Part shown: piece by piece, positions 6,780 through 15,253 of the stretch | How the letters are laid out: each line of letters opens with the position of its first letter | How positions within the stretch are numbered: the first letter of the stretch is position 1 | NCBI GenBank assembly: GCA_902760865.1 | Contig: CACWID010000018.1 | Location: 1 to 58,650 of the forward strand | From: an uncultured Bacteroidales bacterium | GTDB taxonomy: Bacteria; Bacteroidota; Bacteroidia; Bacteroidales; Muribaculaceae | Direction: 5' to 3' | DNA length: 58,650 nt | Notes under the pieces: model-generated | What the model was told of the DNA's origin: nothing | Database searches by the model: none | Seen by the model: only the letters and a program-made list of their open reading frames with translations | Made by a program: the position numbers and the translations under genes

Positions 6780-9436
6780 TTGACTGTTTCTTGGGTGCGA
6801 TGCAGCGTGGCATTATTGCCGCTGCGGCGCTTGAACGGGTTGTTGATGGTGTTGAACGTCCACCTGACCATGAGCGAGACGCTGCGCGAGTCGTTGTGGA
6901 TTTCGGTGCTGTTGAACACGTTCACGTATTGGGTCTCGTTGCGGGTGCTCATGCTGCGCTTGAACACGTCATTGAAGTTGGCGCCCAGGGTGAGCCTGTC
7001 GCCGAGCAAGCGGGCCATCACGCTCAGGTTCAATCCCAGTCTTGAATTGCAGCGGGTGCTGCAGCCCGAGGTCCAGGGCGTGGAATACAGCAGATTGCAC
7101 CCCAGCATCACATGCTGCGAGAGGTTGTACTGCAGGTTGCCAAGCAGCACGGCAAACGGCCTGCTCTCAATCTCGTCCCGTCCCAACGAGGGCACGGGAA
7201 TGCGGGGCCATGTGCCCGACGCCAGCAAGAAGACGTTGAAATATCTGTTGCTGTAGGAATAATCCAGGTCGAGGCTCAAGGCATGGATGCGACCGATGTT
7301 GATGGGGCTCTGGAGCAAGGCTCCTGAACTCAACAACTGATGTACGGTCTGGATGGCATTGTCCACACGGTTGTAGGACAGCTGGGCCGCAAAATGGCGA
7401 TACTGTGCCGTCAGTGCAAAGCGGTCGGTCGCCGTGGGGCGCAACTCGGGATTGCCCGTGGCGATGTCATCAGCGCCCAGGTAGATGATATTGGGCGACA
7501 GGTTATTGTACGGCAAATTCTCTTGCGAGGAATGACCCGTCATGAAATCAGAGTTTGACAAGAAGGAATAACCCAGGCTGTTGTACGGCAACACGTTAAA
7601 GTAGAATGTGGTGCGCAACTGGTTGTAGGACGGGCGCACGAGCGTGCGGCGATAGCTGGCCATGAGGTCAAGGTCGTTGTTCACGCGATAGCCCACCTTA
7701 ACGCTCGGCAACAGGTCATGATAGGTTTTCTCATAACGGATAACGACGTCCTGACGCGTTCTGGTGAAGTCATACTCGTAGCGCAACCCCAGGTTCAACC
7801 GCCAGCGATTCCATTGCTTGCTCAGCGCATAATAGGCCGAGGTCCAATAGTTGTTGCGTTTGCTTCGCTGGATATCGCCCTCTTTCTCTACTTCGCTGAA
7901 ATTATTTGCGTTGCCCCATTCCAGCCCCGTCTTGTGTTCCCAACCTCGGGTGACAAAATCATATTTTGCCGTGGCAGTACTGATCTCATAGTCGTTGTAA
8001 TAGTCTATCGTTTGGGGGGCTAGGCCAGGGCTCAGGACGTCCTGTCGATTGGACTGCCAGGATAAAGCACGGTCGTAGATAAGCAGCAGTCGGGAATCGT
8101 CGGTGCGTTGCCACGAGTAGCTGGCCGAAATGCTCTGGTGGTCTGACCTCAAGGCCATGTCACACTGTTTATTTGTCAGGATGTTGACGAAACCATGGTT
8201 ATTCTTGCGTGACGAGTGCAGGTCAATACCTGTCTTGCTGAAATCACCACTGAATTGAACACCCAGGACGCTCTTGGGGGTGAAGGCATAGTTGATGCCG
8301 GCGAACACAAGGTAATTGTCTCCGCTGCCCTGATAGCTCGTGGTGTCGTTTTTCACGCCACGGCCATAGGCATGGGTATATTGCATGTTGTAACTGCGGG
8401 AATAGTTGCGGCTGTAACCCAGCGAGACGTTGCCCGACAGTTTGTTATACTTGCCGTCAATCGTCAGGGCCGTGGTGTTGGACACCTTGTGTTTGAAGTC
8501 CACGATGTCGGTAAGGCTGGCGCCCAGGTGGTTCTTGATGGAACTGTGCGTGTATAACTTAATGACCGCATTGGCCGAGGAGGCATATTGAGCATCGGGG
8601 TCGCGGATGACCTCAATGCGCTTGATGTCTTGGGAACTCAAGGCTCTGAGTTCAGACCTGTTGGTGACGCGCCGGTCATTCATATAAACCTCGGTTGAAC
8701 TGCGCCCGATGACCGAGATAACGTCACCCGCATCGACCATGATGCCCGGCGCCCAGCGCAACAAGTCGAGTGCATTGCCCGCGTTACCCATGATCGTGCC
8801 GCCAAGGCTATAGATGGTATAATTGGTCCCGTCGCGCGCCACCTGCATCTTGGGAGCGGTGACAAAGGTTTCCTTGAGCCTGGTAATCTCGGGTTCCATC
8901 TTGATGGTACCGATTCTAACCGTCTTACAGGGCTTGTACACTGTCTTGTAACCCACATGGCTGATGCGGGCAATGACCTTTTCACGCTCAACGGGAATGA
9001 CAAAGATGCCGCTGGCATTGCTCACGCCGTGGGTGAGCAGGGTGGAATCCCGAGGGTCCATCACGATGATGTTGGCATACTCCAGCGGCTGTCCCTTCTC
9101 ATCAACGAGACGACCGATAAGGCGGCGGTCGGTCTTGTGGGTACATTCCACATAGATTTCGTGCTTGTCGTTGACGGTCATGGCGATAGGGTAGAAGCCG
9201 ATGAGTTGGCGGATGGCATCAGGGACGCTCTTGCCTCTCACGTCGGCAGTGACACTGAAGTCCTCGAGTTCGTTGAAGATGAACACGATGCGGTAACGGT
9301 TGGTTTTGCCTTGCAGATACTTTAGCGCCTCGCTCATCGAGACCCGATTGAATCGATGCGTGATCTGTTGTGCATCGCCGCTCATCGCCGCGATACAACA
9401 AATAAGGGATAATATCAATACCCGCAATCTCATCAT
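6776..9436 (-). CDS. TonB-dependent outer-membrane receptor with STN signalling domain (886 aa)
   Basis: Domains in order: signal peptide (residues 1-22); secretin/TonB short N-terminal (STN) domain at about 25-96; carboxypeptidase-regulatory-like Ig domain at about 105-190 (LIGRLVDEKGQPLEYANI); plug at about 200-300 (GNALDLLRWAPGIMV, VIGRSSTEVYMNDRRV, IKRIEVIRDPDAQY); and a long barrel to the C-terminus. The plug and barrel resemble the Bacteroidota outer-membrane-beta-barrel group of TonB receptors more than SusC. No SusD gene is adjacent, so this is not a standard polysaccharide-utilisation locus. An STN domain behind an ECF sigma/anti-sigma pair is the known arrangement for receptors that signal ligand binding across the outer membrane. 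The start overlaps the anti-sigma stop by 4 nt. The transported ligand is unknown. Confidence 0.88.
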   Translation of the reverse strand: MMRLRVLILSLICCIAAMSGDAQQITHRFNRVSMSEALKYLQGKTNRYRIVFIFNELEDFSVTADVRGKSVPDAIRQLIGFYPIAMTVNDKHEIYVECTHKTDRRLIGRLVDEKGQPLEYANIIVMDPRDSTLLTHGVSNASGIFVIPVEREKVIARISHVGYKTVYKPCKTVRIGTIKMEPEITRLKETFVTAPKMQVARDGTNYTIYSLGGTIMGNAGNALDLLRWAPGIMVDAGDVISVIGRSSTEVYMNDRRVTNRSELRALSSQDIKRIEVIRDPDAQYASSANAVIKLYTHSSIKNHLGASLTDIVDFKHKVSNTTALTIDGKYNKLSGNVSLGYSRNYSRSYNMQYTHAYGRGVKNDTTSYQGSGDNYLVFAGINYAFTPKSVLGVQFSGDFSKTGIDLHSSRKNNHGFVNILTNKQCDMALRSDHQSISASYSWQRTDDSRLLLIYDRALSWQSNRQDVLSPGLAPQTIDYYNDYEISTATAKYDFVTRGWEHKTGLEWGNANNFSEVEKEGDIQRSKRNNYWTSAYYALSKQWNRWRLNLGLRYEYDFTRTRQDVVIRYEKTYHDLLPSVKVGYRVNNDLDLMASYRRTLVRPSYNQLRTTFYFNVLPYNSLGYSFLSNSDFMTGHSSQENLPYNNLSPNIIYLGADDIATGNPELRPTATDRFALTAQYRHFAAQLSYNRVDNAIQTVHQLLSSGALLQSPINIGRIHALSLDLDYSYSNRYFNVFLLASGTWPRIPVPSLGRDEIESRPFAVLLGNLQYNLSQHVMLGCNLLYSTPWTSGCSTRCNSRLGLNLSVMARLLGDRLTLGANFNDVFKRSMSTRNETQYVNVFNSTEIHNDSRSVSLMVRWTFNTINNPFKRRSGNNATLHRTQETVN

Positions 9437-10095
9437 TGATTGGTCATCATGTCGTTCCCGGTAATCACCAGTTGATTACCATCGAGCTTGACGCTGAATG
9501 CCTCGAAGTTGTTGAGCATCTCAACGACCTCGTCGAGGGTAAAATCGGGTTCCCACTTATAGTATAACCGCAGTGAGCGCACCTCGTTGCCATGCCACTG
9601 GGGCTGGACGTTGTAGTGTGCTGCCAGGTCATTGACGATCTGCTCCAGCGGCACGTCATCATACAAGTGCCCCTGAGGACTGTCCGCCTCGGCATCAACG
9701 GCGCCTTCTGCCCTGTCGGCTGCTTGCGGATTTACGTTGGGAGTGGTGTTTTCAACGGTTACGGTTTGGGGAGTATGGGTGAAATGGGAATAAATGGCCG
9801 CGGCCGCAATGCCGAAGACTGCCAGGACGACAATAGCGGCAGCGATTTTTCTCCAATCAAAGGGCTTGACAGTGCGAGCCAGATGGGCAGCGGCAAAGCG
9901 TTCCCATTCCTGGTCAACCGTTTCGGCCGTGAGTTCCTGATCGGCCTGCTTTGCGTCAAGGGCACTGCGCGTCTTGCACATCATCTCATAGAGCGATGCA
10001 CACTCACTGTCGGCGAGGATTTCCCGCCATTGTTCATCGGTATATTGTCCCGGATCGTCCATCATGCGGAACAGTAAATCGGTCTTTTCCATCAT
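9433..10095 (-). CDS. Short FecR-like anti-sigma factor with DUF4974-type C-terminus
   Basis: The protein has 220 aa, well short of the roughly 300-350 aa usual for Bacteroidota FecR proteins. Residues 1-80 form the helical cytoplasmic region that would bind the sigma factor. One membrane segment follows at about 83-105 (IAAAIVVLAVFGIAAAAIY). After an acidic linker, the C-terminal 70 residues (VPLEQIVNDLAAHYNVQ to KLDGNQLVITG) match the STN-like DUF4974 domain. The central periplasmic FecR beta domain seems to be missing. The gene overlaps both neighbours by 4 nt (sigma upstream, receptor downstream), which indicates translational coupling. It probably holds the sigma factor inactive until the receptor signals. 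Confidence 0.85.
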   Translation of the reverse strand: MMEKTDLLFRMMDDPGQYTDEQWREILADSECASLYEMMCKTRSALDAKQADQELTAETVDQEWERFAAAHLARTVKPFDWRKIAAAIVVLAVFGIAAAAIYSHFTHTPQTVTVENTTPNVNPQAADRAEGAVDAEADSPQGHLYDDVPLEQIVNDLAAHYNVQPQWHGNEVRSLRLYYKWEPDFTLDEVVEMLNNFEAFSVKLDGNQLVITGNDMMTNQ

Positions 10096-10586
10096 CCCAT
10101 GTCTTTAATTGTTAAACGTAATTGGTTGAGCGCGTTGCGCAGATGCTTGTAGATTGTCGTCTCGCTCACTTGCAGCCGGGCAGCGATTTCCTTGAACGTC
10201 AATCCGTCGTTGTAGTGGAGTGTGATGATTTCACGGCATATGGGCGGACTCAGGTGGAGGATTCCTTTTTGCAGAGCAATTACCTCTTCCTCAAGCCCAT
10301 TGTCAACATTCGGTATATCGATAGCAGATAAATAGCCTCTCATTGCACGCTCCCGTGTGTCATGGCTGCGCATAACATTCAAGCAGGCATTGCGCACACA
10401 TGACAACAGAAAAGCCCTGGCTTTATCGCTATTGAAACGAATTTCGCCGTTCAAGAGCATGGCAAACACATCGTAAACAATGTCACGACTTTCCTCCTCG
10501 TCGTGTAACATCATGATTGCCAAGCGGTACATTTCGTGATAATGCTCCTTGAACAGCGTCTCGATATGTCGTTTATTATCCGTCAT
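10092..10586 (-). CDS. ECF-type RNA polymerase sigma-70 factor (164 aa)
   Basis: Region 2 spans about residues 8-75 (FKEHYHEMYRLAIMML, SRDIVYDVFAMLL, ARAFLLSCVRNACLN). Region 4 spans about 110-158, with a helix-turn-helix LTFKEIAARLQVSETTIYKH. Length and layout fit the extracytoplasmic-function sigma factors that pair with FecR-type anti-sigma factors in Bacteroidota. It is first in the operon with the anti-sigma factor and TonB receptor (4-nt overlaps). The upstream gap holds the ABC-operon terminator but no recognisable primary-sigma -7 element, so autoregulated transcription is possible (inference). Confidence 0.92.
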   Translation of the reverse strand: MTDNKRHIETLFKEHYHEMYRLAIMMLHDEEESRDIVYDVFAMLLNGEIRFNSDKARAFLLSCVRNACLNVMRSHDTRERAMRGYLSAIDIPNVDNGLEEEVIALQKGILHLSPPICREIITLHYNDGLTFKEIAARLQVSETTIYKHLRNALNQLRLTIKDMG

Positions 10587-10642
10587 TCACTATATAGAAA
10601 CGCGAGGGTCGATTTACTAAACCCCGAACAACACTTTTTTCT

Positions 10643-10676
10643 AAAAAAAGCGACCGCCCGCACTAAGCGAGCGGTC
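10643..10676 (-). terminator. Rho-independent terminator of the ABC exporter operon
   Basis: Arms GACCGCCCGC (10652-10661) and GCGAGCGGTC (10667-10676) pair with one G-T and a 5-nt loop. On the minus strand the hairpin is followed by a run of seven T (10643-10649), about 26 nt past the ABC gene stop. Confidence 0.85.
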
Positions 10677-10702
10677 TATAAGTATTCCCGGATGGGGCAG
10701 GC

Positions 10703-12610
10703 TTAACCGATGTCGCCGCCTGTGTAGAGCTGGTAGTACTTGCCGTGGAGGGCGAGCAGTTCGTCGTGGGTGCCGCGCTCGATGATGCGGCCCTTCTCCA
10801 GGACGATGATGCAGTCGCTGTTGCGTACGGTGGAGAGGCGGTGGGCGATGACAAACGTCGTGCGGCCCTTCATCAGCGAGTCCATGCCTCGTTGCACGAG
10901 GGTCTCGGTGCGGGTATCGATGCTGCTCGTTGCCTCGTCGAGAATCAGGATTGGCGGGTCGGCAACCGCGGCACGGGCGATGGCCAGCAGCTGGCGTTCA
11001 CCCTGGCTGAGGTTGCCGCCGTCGGCATTGAGTATGGTGTTGTAGCCATCGCTCAGACGACGAATGAAGCTGTCGGCATTGACCAACTTGGCGGCCTCGA
11101 TACACTCCTGGTTGGTGGCATCAAGCCGGCCGTAGCGTATGTTATCAAGGACCGTGCCCGTGAACAGATGGGTCTCCTGCAGCACCATGCCCAAGCCGTG
11201 GCGCAGGTCGCGCTTGCTGATGTCGTTGATGCTGATGCCGTCAAGGGTTACTTTACCGTCCTGGATATCATAGAAGCGGTTAATCAGGTTGGTGATGGTG
11301 GTCTTTCCGGCTCCGGTGCCGCCGACGAAGGCAATCTTCTGGTTAGGCATCGCATCGATGTCAATGTCAAAGAGGACCTGCTTCTCGTCGTTGTAACCGA
11401 AGTCCACGTCATTGAACTTGACAGCGCCCGAGACCTTGACATAGCGCAGCTTGCCGTTCTCCTGCGGTATCTTCCATGCCCAGGTACCTGTGTGGTGATT
11501 GCAAGGGTGCAGCAGTCCGTCCTCGCCGCGCTTGGCGTTGACCAGTTTGACCTTGCCCGTATCGGGCTCGGACTGTTCGTCCATGATCTTGAAAATGCGG
11601 TCGGCACCCACCGAGGCATTGAGCACACTATTGATTTCCTGGCTGATGCTGGCAATCGGGCGGGCGAAACTCTTGTTAAGGGTGAGGAAGGCCACCAGTG
11701 TGCCCAGCGTCATGCCGGTGTGGCCGTTGAGGATGAGCCAAGCACCCAGTACGCCCATGAGCACATAACTCAAGTGCCCCAGGTTGCCGTTGACGGGCAT
11801 GACGATGTTGCCGATGCGGTTGGCATCATAGGTGTTGCTGCGCAATTCCTCGTTGATGACCTCAAACTTGTCGATGGCCTTCTGCTCATGGCAGAACACC
11901 TTGACGACCTTCTGGCCTGTCATCATCTCCTCGATGAAGGCGTTGACCTCGGCGAGTTTCTGCTGCTGAACACGGAAGTGCTTGCGGGAGCGTTTACCCA
12001 GATAGGTTGTTGACCAGGCCATGATGAGCGCCATGACAATCGACAGGATGGTCATCGGCACACTCATCACAATCATGCTGGCGAAGGTTATTCCCAACGT
12101 AATCAACGAGTTGAATGCCTGCGGCAAGCTGTTGGAGATCATCTGGCGCAGGGTGTCCACGTCGTTAGTATAAGCCGACATCACGGTGCCATGGGCATGG
12201 GTGTCAAAGTACTTGATGGGTAGCGACTGCATGTGCTCGAACATGCCTTTTCGCAGCTTGAGCATCGTGCCCTGAGTCACATTGATCATCAGGCGGCTGT
12301 GCAAATAGGAGCACAAGGCACCGAAGGCCAGTACGATACCCAGTTTGACGAGGGTATCGGCCAGGGGGCCGTAGTCTGGATGCGCCTGGCCGACCATCGG
12401 CGTGATATAGTCGTCGATGAGCGTGCGCGTGAATAGGGTAGAGGCCAGGGTAGTGCATGCCGTCACCACGATGCAAACGGCCACAGCAAGGAATGAGAAC
12501 TTGTAGTTGCTCATCACGATCTTGAAAAGCCGCCACAGGGTGCTGCGCTTGTCAACGCCGGTGGTATCCACGACGACGTGGCGGTTATTAGGTCCTCCAG
12601 GCATTCTCAT
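10703..12610 (-). CDS. ABC exporter half-transporter, catalytically canonical subunit (635 aa)
   Basis: An N-terminal six-helix transmembrane domain (about residues 30-340) is fused to an ATPase domain (about 400-630). Visible motifs: Walker A GGTGAGKTT, Walker B ILILDEATSSID with the catalytic Glu, and switch His in FVIAHRLST. The signature is LSQGERQ instead of LSGGQ. The partner gene (12607-14373) overlaps by 4 nt and has the complementary defects, so the two should form a heterodimeric type IV exporter like the TM287/288 and MdlA/MdlB groups. Between the membrane and ATPase domains lies an extra polar stretch of about 35-40 residues (including LLHPCNHHTGTWAWKI). The substrate (drug, lipid or peptide) is not predictable. 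Confidence 0.9.
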   Translation of the reverse strand: MRMPGGPNNRHVVVDTTGVDKRSTLWRLFKIVMSNYKFSFLAVAVCIVVTACTTLASTLFTRTLIDDYITPMVGQAHPDYGPLADTLVKLGIVLAFGALCSYLHSRLMINVTQGTMLKLRKGMFEHMQSLPIKYFDTHAHGTVMSAYTNDVDTLRQMISNSLPQAFNSLITLGITFASMIVMSVPMTILSIVMALIMAWSTTYLGKRSRKHFRVQQQKLAEVNAFIEEMMTGQKVVKVFCHEQKAIDKFEVINEELRSNTYDANRIGNIVMPVNGNLGHLSYVLMGVLGAWLILNGHTGMTLGTLVAFLTLNKSFARPIASISQEINSVLNASVGADRIFKIMDEQSEPDTGKVKLVNAKRGEDGLLHPCNHHTGTWAWKIPQENGKLRYVKVSGAVKFNDVDFGYNDEKQVLFDIDIDAMPNQKIAFVGGTGAGKTTITNLINRFYDIQDGKVTLDGISINDISKRDLRHGLGMVLQETHLFTGTVLDNIRYGRLDATNQECIEAAKLVNADSFIRRLSDGYNTILNADGGNLSQGERQLLAIARAAVADPPILILDEATSSIDTRTETLVQRGMDSLMKGRTTFVIAHRLSTVRNSDCIIVLEKGRIIERGTHDELLALHGKYYQLYTGGDIG

Positions 12611-14373
12611 GATTGGCCCTCCTTTCTGTTGTCTTGTGGTTTGTCAAAGTCGCCTCCGGCTTCTTCCTGGATGGCGCAGATTTCCTGATATATCTTGCAC
12701 GACTTCAGCAGGTTGTCGTGAGAGTCGATGCCGGCAATCTTTCCGTCGTCCAGGACGAGGATGCGGTCGCAGTCCTTGATGCTGCTGATGCGCTGGGAAA
12801 TGATGATTTTGGTCATTTCGGGCAGATTGTCGCGCAGGGCAGCCCGGATGCGGGCATCGGTCGTGTTGTCACAGGCACTGGTGCTGTCGTCCAGCACCAT
12901 CACCTTGGGACGTTTCAACAATGCGCGTGCGATGCACAGTCGTTGTTTCTGGCCGCCGGAGACGTTGGTTCCGCCTTGCTCGATGCGCGTATCGTAGCCG
13001 TCGGGCATTTCCATGATAAACTCGTCGGCACACGCTGTGCGGCATGCCTCACGGCACTGTTCGAGCGTGGCATTCTCGTCTCCCCAACGCAGGTTCTCTA
13101 GAATGGTGCCGGTAAAGAGCACATTCTTCTGCAACACGACAGAAACATTGTTCCTCAGAACCTCGAGGTCATAGGTGTTCACGTTGTTGCCGCCAATCAG
13201 GACCTCGCCCTTTGAGGCGTCATACAATCGGCTCACCATATTTATAAGAGAGGATTTACCGCTACCGGTACCGCCTATCACGCCGATAGACTCACCGCTG
13301 GCGATGTGAAGGTCGATGTCGTTGAGGGCATACTCACCGCTGCCGCCTTTGTAGGCAAAATAGACATGGTTGAAATCGATGGAGCCGTCGGGAATTTCTG
13401 TCAATGCGTTGTCGGGATTGACAATGTCTGGAATTTCGTTAATCACCTGAGCTACACGTTGTCCACTAGCAAGACTTTGAGTAATGGTTACAAAAATCAT
13501 ACTCAGCATCATCAGTGACATCAGGATGCTCATTACATAGGTGAACAACGAGGTCAGCTGTCCGGTGGTGAGGTTGCCAGCGACAATAAACTGGGCGCCG
13601 AACCACGAGATGGCGATGATGCATCCATAGACGACCATGTTCATCAACGGACGGTTGAGCGCCATCAGGCTTTCGGCCTTGACATTGAGATCGTACAAGC
13701 GTTTGGCAGCATTCCAGAATTTATCATTCTCAAAGTTCTCACGCACAAACGCCTTGACAACACGAATGCCGCCCACGTTCTCCTGGACAACGCCGTTCAG
13801 CACATCATACTGCTTGAAAACCAAAGCGAACATCTTGGACACCTTGCTGATAATCAGTGCCAAAATAACACCCAGCACCACGCTGGCGACGATGAAGATA
13901 ATGCTCAACTGAGGACTGATGACGAAGCACATAACGATACTGGACAGCAGATTGAACGGGGCACGAACCGATGTGCGGATAATCTGCTGATAAGCATTCT
14001 GCAGGTTGGTGACATCGGTCGTCATGCGTGTAACCAGTCCAGACGTACTGTACTTGTCAATGTCGCTGAAGGCAAATCGCTGAATGTTCTTATACATGGC
14101 ATCGCGCAGGTTGCAGGCAAAACCTGACGAAGCGTAGGAGGCATACCGGCCCGCCATAATCGCGGCCATCATGCTCATAAACGCCATGACAAGCATGATA
14201 ATACCATACTTATAGACGCTAGGCATGTGCCCGGCGCTGATGCCATAATCAATGAGCTTGGCGGTCACAAACGGGATGAGCACGTCAAGCACAACCTCAA
14301 GCATGATGAAGACCGGCGTCAGCAGGGACGCAGTCTTGTACTGCTTGACTTGTTTTAGGAGGGTTTTTAACAT
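12607..14373 (-). CDS. ABC exporter half-transporter, degenerate-site subunit (588 aa)
   Basis: A membrane domain (about residues 15-310) is fused to an ATPase domain (about 330-575). Walker A is GGTGSGKSS and the signature VSGGQKQR is intact. Walker B is VMVLDDSTSACD, where the catalytic Glu is Asp, and the switch His is Gln (ISQRISSIKD). In heterodimeric exporters the degenerate ATP site is built from these Walker/switch residues plus the partner's signature; here the partner's LSQGE is also altered, so one site is degenerate and the other intact. It is first in a two-gene operon. A TAACTTTG -7 element lies 29 nt upstream. Confidence 0.9.
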   Translation of the reverse strand: MLKTLLKQVKQYKTASLLTPVFIMLEVVLDVLIPFVTAKLIDYGISAGHMPSVYKYGIIMLVMAFMSMMAAIMAGRYASYASSGFACNLRDAMYKNIQRFAFSDIDKYSTSGLVTRMTTDVTNLQNAYQQIIRTSVRAPFNLLSSIVMCFVISPQLSIIFIVASVVLGVILALIISKVSKMFALVFKQYDVLNGVVQENVGGIRVVKAFVRENFENDKFWNAAKRLYDLNVKAESLMALNRPLMNMVVYGCIIAISWFGAQFIVAGNLTTGQLTSLFTYVMSILMSLMMLSMIFVTITQSLASGQRVAQVINEIPDIVNPDNALTEIPDGSIDFNHVYFAYKGGSGEYALNDIDLHIASGESIGVIGGTGSGKSSLINMVSRLYDASKGEVLIGGNNVNTYDLEVLRNNVSVVLQKNVLFTGTILENLRWGDENATLEQCREACRTACADEFIMEMPDGYDTRIEQGGTNVSGGQKQRLCIARALLKRPKVMVLDDSTSACDNTTDARIRAALRDNLPEMTKIIISQRISSIKDCDRILVLDDGKIAGIDSHDNLLKSCKIYQEICAIQEEAGGDFDKPQDNRKEGQS

Positions 14374-14401
14374 CTTGACTAATTGGTTGAGTTATTTGCT
14401 A

Positions 14402-14409
14402 CAAAGTTA
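14402..14409 (-). promoter_or_regulatory. Putative -7 element (TAACTTTG) of the ABC operon
   Basis: TAACTTTG on the minus strand, about 29 nt before the start at 14373. The -33 region is AT-rich without a clear TTTG. Confidence 0.45.
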
Positions 14410-15253
14410 CAAAAAATACCATTTATATAATAATGTATGGCAAAAATTGCTGCTTTTGATAGCAATTCGTAACAAGCAGAATATAGTCGATAACAATTTG
14501 ACGTATATAAATTTTTAGTTGAATATTATATTTATATCTAACTGATTTTAAGCATAATAAATTAATACTATTTATTAAATCATCTGATTATTTAGCCAGA
14601 GAAACCGTACAAGTCATAAAAAGGAGTTACAATCTGATTCTCAGGTTTAAAATTTAATTAAATATTTACTTTATAGAATATAGTTTAATAAATTAATTTA
14701 CAAATATTTATTTAACACAATATTATAAACTAGAGACTGAGCCAGCATACTTGTTGATCCAGGAACTGCACGGGCGCCATTGAAGTCACGGAAAAAGCAT
14801 GTCGAAGACAAATAAGTTTTCTAAAGGAAGCGGCCAGTCAAGTATGAAGTATCTTCTTCAAGGACAAGGACGCTGTAGCGAAATGGCATCAGTAGCAAGC
14901 AACGAAAATTTATTTGAGAATATTTCAGGAATGTGACGGTAAGCATCTGAATCTAGTTGTAGATGGGGAACTTGACGGGATTTTGTGGTTTTCTCAACTC
15001 GATGAGAATCTAATTCTTGAAATGATCTCAACTATTTGCTCGAATCTCGCCATTCTGGGCTATTCAATAATAGGAGGTGTAACTGGTTGATAAACAGAGA
15101 TTATATATACCTTTACTCTCCTATCATAAAAATAAGAATTTATATTATGTAAAATACGCTATAGGATAATTAATTTCTCACGGGGATTCTCTCTCCCCTC
15201 GACATGAGAACATAGAAAATGACAATAATCGGATTTATTGACAAAACACGAGA
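14410..15253. other. AT-rich intergenic region, no intact gene seen
   Basis: About 840 nt between the ABC operon promoter and the Pif1-like gene. It is strikingly AT-rich compared with its neighbours, especially 14430-14740. Nothing longer than about 60 codons is open. The less AT-rich middle (about 14740-15090) contains two adjoining plus-strand open stretches described separately. A weak hairpin with GGGGA (15182-15186) and TCCCC (15194-15198) lies past the Pif1-like gene stop and might help to end its transcript. Confidence 0.6.
14799..15090 (+). pseudogene. Possible frameshifted gene remnant, family unknown
   Basis: Frame A opens with an ATG at 14799 (MSKTNKFSKGSGQSSMKYL) and stops at 14936. 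In the next frame an open stretch without a start runs through LNLVVDGELDGILWFSQL and stops at 15090. The two overlap near 14900-14936, so a single indel would join them into roughly 90 codons. The local base composition is closer to coding DNA than the flanks. I recognise no family, and this may be chance. Confidence 0.25.

Noticed and set aside
6776-9436. SusC of a polysaccharide-utilisation locus
   Set aside because: No SusD-like gene is next to it and the plug/barrel resembles the other outer-membrane receptor group.
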